A stretch of 64,000 bases of DNA from Pseudomonas tensinigenes (GTDB lineage: Bacteria > Pseudomonadota > Gammaproteobacteria > Pseudomonadales > Pseudomonadaceae). The stretch covers positions 2,535,501-2,599,500 of the forward strand of contig NZ_CP077089.1 in assembly GCF_014268445.2 (NCBI RefSeq), written 5' to 3'. Shown piece by piece: positions 1-8,130 of this stretch (the first letter of the stretch is position 1; every line of letters starts with the position of its first letter). Made by a program: the position numbers and the translations under genes. Under the pieces are notes generated by a model. It ran no database searches and had not been told where the DNA came from. It saw only the letters and a list, made by a program, of their open reading frames with translations.

Positions 1-2
1 TG

Positions 3-131
3 CAACCGGAACGCAGCTGGGCAATGCCGGACATGCAGGCGCCGCAGTTGCCGACGGCGGCACAAGGTGTGCCGGCGGTGTTACCAAGTTCTGGCCCACG
101 CGCAACCATCAAAGCGGTGCCCATCCAATGA
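3..131 (+). CDS. C-terminal end of a gene cut by the window edge, probably type II secretion
   Basis: An open frame enters from the left edge and stops at 129-131, giving about 42 residues rich in Pro, Ala and Val and ending in IKAVPIQ. It lies 151 bases before gspE on the same strand, so a secretion-pathway component such as the secretin is likely by position only. A second forward frame is also open here and runs through the REPIN, so the choice of frame is uncertain. No domain can be recognised in so short a tail. Confidence 0.3.
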   Translation, partial: QPERSWAMPDMQAPQLPTAAQGVPAVLPSSGPRATIKAVPIQ

Positions 132-163
132 CGCCGACATCGCCCCTTGATCTGGAAAACGGA

Positions 164-264
164 CCTGTAGGAGCTGCCGAAGGCTGCGATCTTTTGATCT
201 TGCTCTTCGACGGACCCAAACGACCAAAGATCAAAAGATCGCAGCCTTCGGCAGCTCCTACAGG
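164..264. repeat. REPIN (REP doublet, GTAGGAGCTGCC type)
   Basis: Two inverted arms, CCTGTAGGAGCTGCCGAAGG at 164-183 and its reverse complement ending at 264, enclose a short spacer. It is the same type as those at 50.1 kb and 51.2 kb. It lies between the partial gene and gspE. Confidence 0.9.
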
Positions 265-282
265 GATTGGGGAGGGCTTGAG

Positions 283-1689
283 ATGAGTGCGCTGCCTTAC
301 GCCTGGGCCAAGGCGCAGCGCATTCTGTTGTGTGATGGCGTGTTGACGGTGTGCCCGTCGACGCCGGGCTGGTCGATCAGCGAGGCGCGGCGGCAGTTCG
401 GCGCGACCACGATTCAGCGCGTGCGCGATGATGAGCTCGATGGTTTGCTCGCCAGCGCGTACGCCGACACTGGCAGCGCGGCGGCGGTGGTCGGTGCTGC
501 AGAAAACGAAGTCGACCTCGACCGCCTGATGCAGGACATGCCGGAAATCACCGACCTGCTCGACACCCAGGACGGCGCCCCGGTGATCCGCATGATCAAC
601 GCGCTGCTGACCCAGGCCGCGCGCGACGAGGCCAGCGACATTCACATCGAACCGTTCGAAACCCACTCAGTGGTGCGCTACCGCGTCGACGGCACGCTAC
701 GTGACGTGGTCTCGCCGCGCAAGGCGTTACACGGTGCGTTGGTGTCGCGGATCAAGATCATGGCCCAGCTCGACATCGCCGAAAAACGCCTGCCACAGGA
801 CGGTCGCATTGCCTTGCGGGTGGCCGGGCGGCCGATCGATATTCGTGTTTCAACGGTGCCGACCGGCCATGGCGAAAGGGTGGTGATGCGTCTGCTCGAC
901 AAACAAGCCGGGCGTCTGCACCTGGAAACCCTCGGCATGGACGCGCAGGTGCTGGCCAAACTCGATCACCTGATCCGCCAGCCCCACGGCATTGTGCTGG
1001 TCACCGGCCCCACCGGCAGCGGCAAGACCACCAGCCTTTACGCGGCACTGGCACGGCTGGATGCGAGTACCAGCAACATCCTCACCGTGGAAGATCCGGT
1101 GGAATACGACTTGCCGGGGATCAGCCAGATTCAGGTCAACGCCAAGATCGACATGACCTTCGCCCTGGCGCTGCGGGCGATTCTGCGCCAAGACCCGGAC
1201 ATCATCATGATCGGCGAGATCCGCGATCTCGAAACTGCGCAAATTGCCGTGCAGGCGTCGCTGACCGGGCATTTGGTGTTGGCGACCTTGCACACCAACG
1301 ACGCAGTGTCGGCGGTCAACCGCTTGATCGACATGGGCGTCGAACCGTTTCTGCTGGCCTCGTCGATGCTCGGGGTGCTCGCGCAAAGATTAGTGCGGCG
1401 CCTGTGCAATCACTGCAAGCAGGAAGACCCAACGGCACCGGGCACTTGGCGTCCGGTTGGCTGCCCGGCGTGCAATCAAACCGGCTACAGCGGCCGCACC
1501 GGCATCCATGAATTGTTCTGCATCGACGACGATATCCGCACACTGATCCACCAAGGGGCAGGGGAGCAGGCTCTGCGCGCATCAGCCGCCAAGGCCGGGA
1601 TGTTCAGCCTGCGTGAGGACGGCGAGCGCTGGATCCGCAGCGGCGCCACCGCGCCCGAAGAAATCCTCCGTGTGACACGGGACGCCTGA
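283..1689 (+). CDS. gspE: Type II secretion ATPase GspE
   Basis: This 468-residue protein is the cytoplasmic hexameric ATPase that powers pseudopilus assembly in type II secretion. The Walker A motif GPTGSGKTT begins at residue 242, followed by the Asp box ([10 protein letters not shown]), a Walker B region ([12 protein letters not shown]) and the His box ([13 protein letters not shown]). Near the C-terminus the zinc-binding tetracysteine element is present, with CNHC at residue 375 and CPAC about 20 residues later, which marks GspE/PilB rather than PilT. The N-terminal N1E domain is short. The ATG at 283 has a GGGGAGGG ribosome site just upstream. The stop overlaps the gspF start (TGATG), so the two are translationally coupled. 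Confidence 0.93.
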   Translation: MSALPYAWAKAQRILLCDGVLTVCPSTPGWSISEARRQFGATTIQRVRDDELDGLLASAYADTGSAAAVVGAAENEVDLDRLMQDMPEITDLLDTQDGAPVIRMINALLTQAARDEASDIHIEPFETHSVVRYRVDGTLRDVVSPRKALHGALVSRIKIMAQLDIAEKRLPQDGRIALRVAGRPIDIRVSTVPTGHGERVVMRLLDKQAGRLHLETLGMDAQVLAKLDHLIRQPHGIVLVTGPTGSGKTTSLYAALARLDASTSNILTVEDPVEYDLPGISQIQVNAKIDMTFALALRAILRQDPDIIMIGEIRDLETAQIAVQASLTGHLVLATLHTNDAVSAVNRLIDMGVEPFLLASSMLGVLAQRLVRRLCNHCKQEDPTAPGTWRPVGCPACNQTGYSGRTGIHELFCIDDDIRTLIHQGAGEQALRASAAKAGMFSLREDGERWIRSGATAPEEILRVTRDA

Positions 1690-2900
1690 TGAATCGCTAT
1701 CGTTTTGAAGCCGCCGACGCGACCGGCAAGATTGAATCCGGGCACCTTGAGGCGGACAGCCAGGCTGCCGCGTTCTCAACGTTACGCGGGCGCGGATTGA
1801 CCGCGTTGTCGGTGCATAAGGAGAGCAATGTCGCCAGCCATGGTGGCGGCGGATTGTTCAGCGCCAAGCTCTCGGACAACGACCTTGCTTGGGCCACGCG
1901 GCAATTGGCGAGCTTGTTGGGCGCGAGTCTGCCGCTTGAAGCTGCGCTGAGTGCCACGGTCGAGCAGGCCGAGAAAAAACACATCGCCCACACCCTTAGC
2001 GCCGTACGTGCGGATGTGCGCAGCGGCATGCGTCTGGCGGAATCGCTGGCGGCGCGGCCACGGGATTTTCCCGAGATCTATCGTGCGCTGATTGCGGCGG
2101 GGGAAGAGTCCGGTGATCTCGCGCAGGTGATGGAACGGCTGGCGGATTACATCGAAGAGCGCAACAACCTGCGCGGCAAGATTCTCACCGCGTTCATCTA
2201 TCCGGGTGTGGTTGGGCTGGTGTCGATCGGCATCGTGATTTTCCTGCTCAGTTACGTGGTGCCGCAGGTGGTCAGTGCGTTTTCTCAGGCGCGGCAGGAC
2301 TTGCCGGGGTTGACGTTGGCGATGCTCAACGCCAGTGATTTCATAAGGGCGTGGGGCTGGTTGTGTGCGGCGATTATCGCAGGGGCGTTCTGGAGCTGGC
2401 GCCTGTACCTGCGCAATCCGGCGGCACGTTTGAGTTGGCATCATCGCGTGCTGAAGTTGCCGCTGCTCGGGCGTTTCATTCTGGGCCTGAACACTGCGCG
2501 TTTCGCCTCGACGCTGGCGATTCTCGGCGGCGCCGGGGTGCCGTTGTTGCGTGCGCTGGAGGCGGCGCGGCAGACGTTGTCCAACGACCGCTTGAGTTTG
2601 AGTGTCACTGAAGCCACGGCCAAGGTGCGTGAAGGGGTCAACCTGGCAGCAGCGTTGCGGGTGGAAAATGTGTTTCCGCCGGTGCTGATTCACCTGATCG
2701 CCAGTGGCGAAAAAACCGGATCGCTGCCACCGATGCTCGAGCGCGCAGCGCAAACTCTGTCGCGGGATATCGAACGGCGGGCGATGGGCATGACGGCGTT
2801 GCTGGAGCCGCTGATGATCGTGGTCATGGGCGGGGTGGTGCTGGTGATTGTGATGGCGGTGTTGTTGCCGATCATTGAGATCAATCAGCTGGTCCAGTAG
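1689..2900 (+). CDS. gspF: Type II secretion inner-membrane platform protein GspF
   Basis: This 403-residue polytopic protein forms the inner-membrane platform with which GspE interacts. It has the two repeated T2SSF domains, each with a glycine-rich loop (AGEESGDLAQVMERLADYIE and SGEKTGSLPPMLERAAQTL), and three hydrophobic segments around residues 170-195, 220-240 and 370-395. Length is normal for GspF. It is the last gene of this cluster in the window; a REPIN follows at once. A second, diverged gspF lies at 53.2 kb on the other strand, so the genome encodes at least two F-type platforms. Confidence 0.92.
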   Translation: MNRYRFEAADATGKIESGHLEADSQAAAFSTLRGRGLTALSVHKESNVASHGGGGLFSAKLSDNDLAWATRQLASLLGASLPLEAALSATVEQAEKKHIAHTLSAVRADVRSGMRLAESLAARPRDFPEIYRALIAAGEESGDLAQVMERLADYIEERNNLRGKILTAFIYPGVVGLVSIGIVIFLLSYVVPQVVSAFSQARQDLPGLTLAMLNASDFIRAWGWLCAAIIAGAFWSWRLYLRNPAARLSWHHRVLKLPLLGRFILGLNTARFASTLAILGGAGVPLLRALEAARQTLSNDRLSLSVTEATAKVREGVNLAAALRVENVFPPVLIHLIASGEKTGSLPPMLERAAQTLSRDIERRAMGMTALLEPLMIVVMGGVVLVIVMAVLLPIIEINQLVQ

Positions 2901-2916
2901 TGGTGTTGTTGCACAG

Positions 2917-2994
2917 GGCCTCATCGCGAGCAGGCTCACTCCTACAGGGGTACGCATTTCAAATGTAGGCCTTCGCCTGCTCGCGATGGGGCCC
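2917..2994. repeat. REPIN (CGCGAGCAGGCTC type)
   Basis: Inverted arms containing CATCGCGAGCAGGCTCACTC and GCCTGCTCGCGATGGGGCCC flank a short spacer just after gspF. Confidence 0.85.
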
Positions 2995-3061
2995 GTCAGG
3001 GCAATAAATAATTTGGATTTTGTTTCAGAACTCCACCCCCGCACCATCTTCAAGCAGACAT

Positions 3062-3090
3062 GAAAAAGCCCTCGTCACCGAGGGCTTTTC
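3062..3090. terminator. Bidirectional rho-independent terminator
   Basis: AAAAGCCCTCG, loop TCAC, CGAGGGCTTTT forms a strong hairpin with A-run and T-run on its two sides. It sits 24 bases past the pectate lyase stop on the minus strand and after gspF on the plus strand, so it can serve both. Confidence 0.85.
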
Positions 3091-3113
3091 ATTAACACGG
3101 TTACATCGACCAA

Positions 3114-4256
3114 TCAGATCTTGCCAGCGCCAGCCTTGGCCTTAACGTCGGCCGTGACTTTGTCCGCGTTCAGCGGGGTGTAGCTGTATGGCGGGGTCCA
3201 GCCGATGTTGGTGCCCCACTTGCAGGTCAGCAAGGTGCCATTGAGCGTAGAACCCTGATCAAGGTAGGTGCTGCCACCGTAGTCACCGGCGATTTTGTCG
3301 CAACCGCTGATGCCGGAGATTTCGAAGGCGTTTTTCTCGGAGAAAATCTTCGAACTCTTGCCCACACCATGCGCGTAACTGAACGGGTAGACCTTATGGC
3401 TGGTGCTGCCCACGTGATAGTTGTTGTACAGATGCACCTGGCCGAAGCGAACGCGTGGCGCGCGTGCGGAGATGTTTTCGAACAGGGTATTGTGGATCGT
3501 GACCTTGAGCTTGCCATCATCGGTGGTGCGGCTGTCGCTGGAACCGATCAGGTTGTTCTTCTCGTGCGATTTGAACGCCGAGTAGGAAATGGTCACGTAG
3601 TTGGCACCGTTTTTCACGTCCAGTGCGCCGTCGTGGTGTTGCTTTGGACGACCGTTGGCAGTGCCGTTCTGGTCATCGGTGCGGCGGCCATCGGTGAAGG
3701 TGACATGGTCGACCCACACATTGTTGGCGCCTTCGATGGTCAGCCCGTCGTACTCGGAGTTCCAGTTGCCGGCGCTGCCGTCATTGGCGTCCCAGATCGG
3801 CTCGGGATCCCACGGGTTTTCGAGGGTGATGTTGCGGATGATCACATCGTTTTCCTTGGCATAGAAGAAACCCTCGCGGATCTCCGCCGTGCTGCTCGTA
3901 CCGACGATGGTCGTCTTGCCCGGGATATCCAGACGACCGCGCTTTTTCATATCGGCGGTCGTCGTATAAGCTTTGCCTTCGCTGATGTCGATAGGCCCGG
4001 TAATCTTGATGATGCGCCCGTTGGTGCCGACCGAAGCGCTGAGTGCGGCTTTCAGTTCGGCAGCGTTCTTCACGGTGTAGATGTTGTTGGCTGCCGCTCT
4101 GGAGCCACCCTTGGTGCCACCGTTTTGCGTGGCCCAGCCAGTCGTTGCAACATCCAGCCAGATATCGGCCGCTTGTGCAGGCAGGCTGGAAAACAGCAGG
4201 CTGCCGACGATGGCGCTGGCCAGTTTGCAGGCCGTGAAGGTTGTTGGTTTTGTCAT
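3114..4256 (-). CDS. pel: Secreted pectate lyase, polysaccharide lyase family 1
   Basis: This 380-residue enzyme cleaves polygalacturonate by beta-elimination outside the cell, giving unsaturated oligogalacturonides. A Sec signal peptide covers about residues 1-29 (ending PAQAA). Family 1 features are the VWVDHVTF motif with His184, the acidic calcium-site region around it ([24 protein letters not shown]), and the catalytic-arginine strand [11 protein letters not shown]. Two cysteines late in the protein (SGCDK, LTCKWG) probably form a disulfide. Length equals that known for P. fluorescens group Pel. It is transcribed away from the GntR regulator, with the shared palindrome at 4391-4403 in between. 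Export beyond the periplasm would need type II secretion, and gspEF lie next door. Confidence 0.92.
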   Translation of the reverse strand: MTKPTTFTACKLASAIVGSLLFSSLPAQAADIWLDVATTGWATQNGGTKGGSRAAANNIYTVKNAAELKAALSASVGTNGRIIKITGPIDISEGKAYTTTADMKKRGRLDIPGKTTIVGTSSTAEIREGFFYAKENDVIIRNITLENPWDPEPIWDANDGSAGNWNSEYDGLTIEGANNVWVDHVTFTDGRRTDDQNGTANGRPKQHHDGALDVKNGANYVTISYSAFKSHEKNNLIGSSDSRTTDDGKLKVTIHNTLFENISARAPRVRFGQVHLYNNYHVGSTSHKVYPFSYAHGVGKSSKIFSEKNAFEISGISGCDKIAGDYGGSTYLDQGSTLNGTLLTCKWGTNIGWTPPYSYTPLNADKVTADVKAKAGAGKI

Positions 4257-4390
4257 GAGTAATCAGATCCTTGATTAACTTGAGTGTTTTACACGCGAAA
4301 TTTCGACGTGTTTCTCGAGCGGACGTCCTTATCGCCATTGCAGCGAATCGAACGTCCGCTGCATGAGAAATCCTATCATTGAACTGGTGC

Positions 4391-4403
4391 GTTGTCGTAC
4401 AAC
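4391..4403. promoter_or_regulatory. Candidate operator of the GntR regulator (pel/regulator region)
   Basis: GTTGT-CGT-ACAAC is a perfect 5-base inverted repeat with a 3-base centre. Its reverse complement, GTTGTACGACAAC, matches sites at 7867-7879 (10 of 13) and 8055-8067 (11 of 13). It lies between the divergent pel and GntR genes, which fits repression of pel and autoregulation. The link to this regulator is inference from position. Confidence 0.6.
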
Positions 4404-4454
4404 TGAATGGGCTATGATGCGTAATTATTCGAAAATTCGAGATTTTTGTTGCTG

Positions 4455-5210
4455 ATGGACAGATCCAACGCCACACCCAATGTTCGTCGCCGGCATCGCA
4501 GCCTGGCGGAGGACCTTGTCACCGAGCTGTCCCGACGCATTTGCAGCGGCGAACTCGCACGCGCGACGAAGCTGCCGACTGAATCTCAGGTCATGGCCGA
4601 GCACGGCGTCAGTCGCACGGTCGTGCGTGAGGCGATATCGCGTCTGCAGGCAGCGGGCCTGGTGGAGACCCGTCACGGTATCGGCACCTTTGTTCAGGAC
4701 ATTCCCAGCCCGAGCGGTTTTCGCATTGATCCGGACAGCATCGTCACGCTTCAGGATGTCTTGGCGGTGCTTGAGTTGCGCATCACCTTGGAGGTCGAGG
4801 CCGCCGGCCTGGCGTGTGCGCGGCGTACCGATGAGCAGCTGCAACTGATGCGTGATTCGCTGGACGCCATCAATTCCCGCGCCGTCAGTGTCGACTACGC
4901 CGTGTCGGCGGATTTCCAGTTCCACCAGCAAATTGCTCTGGCCACCGGCAACCGCTATTTCACCGACATCATGCTGCACCTGGGCGCGAACATTCTGCCG
5001 CGCACACGTCTGCATTCCAAACGCCTGGAGAATGACCGCAAGGAGCCCTATCTGGAGCGCCTCAGTCGCGAGCATGAAGACATTTACATTGCGATTGTCC
5101 GGCGTGATTCCGACGCCGCGCGCGCAGCCATGCGTTTGCATCTGTCCAACAGCCGCGAGCGTCTGCGCCGTGCCTACGAAGCTGCGGACGCGGCGGCGTT
5201 GAACGTCTGA
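4455..5210 (+). CDS. GntR-family (FadR/FCD subfamily) regulator of the pectin/uronate genes
   Basis: The 251-residue protein has an N-terminal winged helix (residues about 15-80, with the GntR signature LPTESQVMAEHGVSRTVVREAI) and a C-terminal FCD ligand domain with the metal-binding Asp/His pattern (ADFQFHQQIALATGN, LEREHEDI-like region, RLHLSNSRER). FCD regulators of this kind control hexuronate and aldarate genes in proteobacteria and release DNA when they bind a sugar acid. The ATG at 4455 is preferred over in-frame TTG codons at 4446 and 4449. It sits between pel and the uronate genes and two further copies of its candidate operator flank the downstream operons, so local control is likely. 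The exact effector is unknown. Confidence 0.85.
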   Translation: MDRSNATPNVRRRHRSLAEDLVTELSRRICSGELARATKLPTESQVMAEHGVSRTVVREAISRLQAAGLVETRHGIGTFVQDIPSPSGFRIDPDSIVTLQDVLAVLELRITLEVEAAGLACARRTDEQLQLMRDSLDAINSRAVSVDYAVSADFQFHQQIALATGNRYFTDIMLHLGANILPRTRLHSKRLENDRKEPYLERLSREHEDIYIAIVRRDSDAARAAMRLHLSNSRERLRRAYEAADAAALNV

Positions 5211-5214
5211 AGCC

Positions 5215-6108
5215 TCAGGCGCGGGCCTTGGCTTCGAGCAGGCCTTGAACGCCCGGATTGAGGGCGAACACCCCGCCCGCCAATGGCTGGTCAGCGAGAT
5301 CGATGCCCTGCGGGCGAATCGAGGTGACAAACAGAGTGTCGAGCCGAGGGCCGCCAAAGGCACACATCGTCGGTTTCTTCACCGGCACCGGCAGTGCGCG
5401 ATCCAGTTTCCCCTGTGGGGTAAAGCGCAGTACCAAGCCGGCATCAATTGCGCAGATCCAGTAACAGCCGTGTGAATCGACGGCGGCACCGTCCGGTCGA
5501 CCGGGGTGGTCGTTCATGTCGACGAACAGCCGGCGGTTGTGCGGTGTGCCGCTGTCGATGTCGTAATCGAAGGCCCAGATCAGCTGACGGCTCGGGTGCG
5601 AATCGGACAGATACAGGGTGCGTCCGTCGGGGCTGAACGCCAGGCCGTTGGGCACCACGAGGTCCTCCAGTTGCGGCGCCAGCACAGATAAATCGTTCGG
5701 GTTTTGCCCGTCGTAGCGATACAGCGCGCCGACCGCCTCGGCACCCATAGCGGTTGGCATCGAGCTGGCCCAGAAGCGTCCCTGACGATCGCAGCGACCA
5801 TCATTGAAACGCATGCTCGGGCGGGCGTGCTCGACGCCGATGAGCTTTTCCGCAGCCAGACGTCCGTCAGCCTGCGGGCGCAGTTTGAACAGGCCACTTT
5901 CTTGTGCGCCCAGCCAATGTCCCGCTTCGCTGCGGGCGATACAGGCGAGCATTTCGTCCGCCTGCCAGCAGTCGGTCTGGCCGTCGAGCTGCCAGCGATG
6001 CAAACGGCCGGCCGGAATATCCACCCAATACAAGGCATTCTCCTCGGCTTGCCAGACCGGGCTTTCACCGGTGGCGTTGCGCGCATCGACAATCAGTTCG
6101 GCACTCAT
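5215..6108 (-). CDS. uxuL: SMP-30/gluconolactonase-family sugar-acid lactonase
   Basis: This 297-residue six-bladed propeller hydrolase has the family metal ligands in ESPVW (Glu), RFNDGRCD (Asn/Asp), PNGLAFSPDG and GRPDGAAVD (Asp). Its start overlaps the stop of udh by four bases (ATGA), so the two are coupled. Udh makes galactaro- or glucaro-lactone from galacturonate or glucuronate, and a lactonase of this family acts on that product in P. putida; hence the symbol, which rests on context as well as family. It is cytoplasmic: no signal peptide. Its stop is convergent with the GntR gene and only a few bases from it. Confidence 0.82.
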   Translation of the reverse strand: MSAELIVDARNATGESPVWQAEENALYWVDIPAGRLHRWQLDGQTDCWQADEMLACIARSEAGHWLGAQESGLFKLRPQADGRLAAEKLIGVEHARPSMRFNDGRCDRQGRFWASSMPTAMGAEAVGALYRYDGQNPNDLSVLAPQLEDLVVPNGLAFSPDGRTLYLSDSHPSRQLIWAFDYDIDSGTPHNRRLFVDMNDHPGRPDGAAVDSHGCYWICAIDAGLVLRFTPQGKLDRALPVPVKKPTMCAFGGPRLDTLFVTSIRPQGIDLADQPLAGGVFALNPGVQGLLEAKARA

Positions 6109-6947
6109 GAGCGCGTCTGCGTCGGCGTTTCAAACGGACCTGCTGCGGTAAAAGCGCCGCCCTGATACAAGCGGTCCGGGTGGTCGGCAGCGAGTGCCGG
6201 TTGTTGTTCGACCTTTGCGCGAAAGGCTTCGGAGCTGTCCTGCGGCGCAAAGCCCAAGTGCGCGGCGTGCCGGTTGTTCCACCACTGATCACGATTGGCG
6301 GACACCCCGTACACCACGCTGTGCCCGACATCGCTGGCCAGCAGCGCGCGGGCGATCAGGTGCTCGAGATCGGTATAGCTCAGCCAGGTCGCCAGCATGC
6401 GCAGGTTGCGCGGCTCGGGGAATGAGGAACCGATGCGCAGGCTTACTGTTTCGATGCCATAGCGGTGGAAATAGAACGTTGCCAGGTCCTCGCCGTAAGC
6501 CTTCGACAAGCCGTAATAACCGTCCGGGCGACGCGGCGAATGGGCGTCGATCTGTTCGTCCTGCGAGTAGAAACCGGTGACGTGGTTGGAGCTGGCGAAC
6601 ACGATGCGCTTGACCCCGTGCAGACGCGCGGCCTCATAAACATGAAACGTGCCGCGAATATTCGCCTCGAGGATTTCTTCGAAGGATCGCTCCACCGAGA
6701 TCCCGCCCAAATGCACGATGGCATCGACGCCCTCGACCAGCGCGGCGACAGCGGCCTTGTCGCTCAGATTGCAGTTGATCACTTCGTCATGCGCGCCGCG
6801 GCTCGGCGCCATCGCACTGATGTCCGAGGAGCGGACGGTGTCGGCGTGAACCTGCAGGGTTTCGCGCAGAATCTGGCCGAGCCCACCGGCGGCGCCGGTC
6901 AGCAGAATACGGTTGAAGGGTTTGGCCTGCGTGGTTTGTGTGGTCAT
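6105..6947 (-). CDS. udh: Uronate dehydrogenase
   Basis: The 280-residue short-chain dehydrogenase oxidises D-galacturonate or D-glucuronate at C1 with NAD to the aldaro-lactone, the first step of the oxidative uronate route. The Rossmann glycine motif is LLTGAAGGLGQ near the N-terminus and the catalytic Tyr-Lys is YYGLSKAYGED, with the serine in FASSNHVTGF. The whole sequence follows the P. putida enzyme closely (SSNH, PRRPDGYYGLSK, RIGSSFPEPRNLRM, NRHAAHLGFAPQDSSE). The ATG at 6947 has GGAAGA seven bases before it; upstream in-frame codons add a proline/histidine-rich stretch unlike the family. It lies between the porin and the lactonase on the same strand. Confidence 0.93.
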   Translation of the reverse strand: MTTQTTQAKPFNRILLTGAAGGLGQILRETLQVHADTVRSSDISAMAPSRGAHDEVINCNLSDKAAVAALVEGVDAIVHLGGISVERSFEEILEANIRGTFHVYEAARLHGVKRIVFASSNHVTGFYSQDEQIDAHSPRRPDGYYGLSKAYGEDLATFYFHRYGIETVSLRIGSSFPEPRNLRMLATWLSYTDLEHLIARALLASDVGHSVVYGVSANRDQWWNNRHAAHLGFAPQDSSEAFRAKVEQQPALAADHPDRLYQGGAFTAAGPFETPTQTRS

Positions 6948-7043
6948 GGTCGGGTCTTCCATTACGCGGTGGTGAAGAGGGTGGGCGGCGGGGTGCCTGC
7001 CTGACAAGCGATGCGCGCTCGCCAGGCAAAAGCGGCGCGCTGC

Positions 7044-7769
7044 TTACATGAAGTTGTATTGCACGCCCAGACGCCAGCGAGCCTGGCGGTCGGGGGAGGT
7101 GGACTCGACTTTGATGTCGCCGATTTCCATGAAGGGCGCCCATTGTTTGGTGAGCTTGTATTTGACGATCAGGTTCTGTTCGTAGTCGCTCTTCTTGTTG
7201 TCGTAGCGGATGTAGTCGGTCTTGAAATAGATGAACTGATATTCGTAGGCCCACTTGTTGGCTGGCGTGTAGCCGAGCCAGCCTTCGAAGCGGTGGGTGG
7301 TCTGGTCATCCTTGTAGTGATCGGGCATGTCTTTGTTGACCTGATCGCGATCGAGTTTGCGCAGGTCCAGGCGATAGCGCGTCGCTACGTAGAAGGCGTC
7401 GTCGATTTTGTAGTTGTACTTGAGGCCGAACTTGTAGGCGGTCGCATCCTTGGAGCTGTCCATCTGAAACGCCGGGGTCAGCGTCGACTGCGCGCTGAGC
7501 TTGTAGTTGTAGCTCACCGTGAACTCATGGCCGTTGTTGACCATGTTGTCGTAGGCGACATCTTTGCGGTCCCCGGCCGTGCGGTATTTCATCTCCGCCT
7601 CAAACCCCAGTCCACTGTCCAGGCGGTAATTGAGCTTGATTCGGTCGGCGTGGGCGCTGTCCTCCTCGGTGTACTGATGGCGGTAGTTGAGGCTGGCAGA
7701 GTCAGCGTGGACAGCGAAGGGCAGGCCGAGGGCCGCGACAGTGACGAGCGTGCGTAGGGTGGTGTTCAT
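7044..7769 (-). CDS. KdgM-like oligogalacturonate outer-membrane porin
   Basis: After a signal peptide (MNTTLRTLVTVAALGLPFAVHA) the 241-residue protein is a run of alternating beta-strand segments with many Tyr, Lys and acidic residues, and ends in a C-terminal aromatic (QYNFM), as outer-membrane barrels do. The pattern SLNYRHQYTEED and the size (12 strands expected) match the KdgM family, which lets acidic oligosaccharides through the outer membrane. The ATG at 7769 is chosen because the upstream extension would precede the signal peptide. It heads the minus-strand porin-udh-uxuL group. A Crc/Hfq-type A-rich stretch overlaps its ribosome site. Confidence 0.82.
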   Translation of the reverse strand: MNTTLRTLVTVAALGLPFAVHADSASLNYRHQYTEEDSAHADRIKLNYRLDSGLGFEAEMKYRTAGDRKDVAYDNMVNNGHEFTVSYNYKLSAQSTLTPAFQMDSSKDATAYKFGLKYNYKIDDAFYVATRYRLDLRKLDRDQVNKDMPDHYKDDQTTHRFEGWLGYTPANKWAYEYQFIYFKTDYIRYDNKKSDYEQNLIVKYKLTKQWAPFMEIGDIKVESTSPDRQARWRLGVQYNFM

Positions 7770-7774
7770 ACGGT

Positions 7775-7794
7775 CTTCTTTTTTTGTTTTTGTT
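7775..7794 (-). promoter_or_regulatory. Crc/Hfq-type CA motif before the porin gene
   Basis: On the minus strand the leader reads AACAAAAACAAAAAAAGAAG directly before the start, containing several overlapping AAnAAnAA units. In pseudomonads such motifs at ribosome sites bind Hfq with Crc and impose catabolite repression. Confidence 0.5.
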
Positions 7795-7866
7795 AGGGTC
7801 GTTTGACGAGTACTACAGGCACCGCGATGTTGCGTATGGCTCTCATTTGAGGCGCAGATATAAGTT

Positions 7867-7879
7867 ATCGTACGACAAG
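7867..7879. promoter_or_regulatory. Candidate GntR operator, porin side of the divergent region
   Basis: ATCGTACGACAAG shares the TACGACAA core with the site at 4391-4403 (10 of 13 positions). It lies about 100 bases upstream of the porin start. Confidence 0.5.
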
Positions 7880-8054
7880 ATGACTCGTCTACGTGATTTT
7901 GCTGGTTTGGAAACATATTGATACATATATACCCTGTGAATAGGGGTCTAAAGCAACTCCTGTTATTCCGTAGTCATCTTTAAATATGGCACTTTGCTGG
8001 ACGTTTAGCCGGAAAGGCTTCGATTAGGAGAGGTGTTATTGGGTCTTTTCAAGT

Positions 8055-8067
8055 GTTGTACGATGAC
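8055..8067. promoter_or_regulatory. Candidate GntR operator before the enolase-family gene
   Basis: GTTGTACGATGAC matches the reverse complement of the 4391-4403 site at 11 of 13 positions. It is 64 bases upstream of the first gene of the plus-strand operon. Confidence 0.55.
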
Positions 8068-8108
8068 CTATGATCGGTCGCAACCGACGACACTCCTGTC
8101 ACAAATCC

Positions 8109-8116
8109 AATAAGAA
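8109..8116 (+). promoter_or_regulatory. Crc/Hfq-type CA motif before the enolase-family gene
   Basis: AATAAGAA fits the AAnAAnAA consensus and lies 15 bases before the ATG at 8131, overlapping the ribosome site (AAGAAGG). Confidence 0.45.
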
Positions 8117-8130
8117 GGCTCAAGACGTCC

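Larger units (their letters stand above)
7770..8130. promoter_or_regulatory. Divergent promoter region between porin-udh-uxuL and the uptake operon
   Basis: This 361-base stretch is AT-richer than its surroundings and holds no convincing gene. It contains the two operator-like sites at 7867 and 8055, A-rich motifs before both start codons, and TATA-like stretches around 7915-7935. I could not assign -35/-10 boxes with confidence. Confidence 0.6.

Noticed and set aside
3369..4262. Plus-strand open frame of 297 codons opposite pel
   Set aside because: The opposite strand encodes a full pectate lyase with signal peptide.
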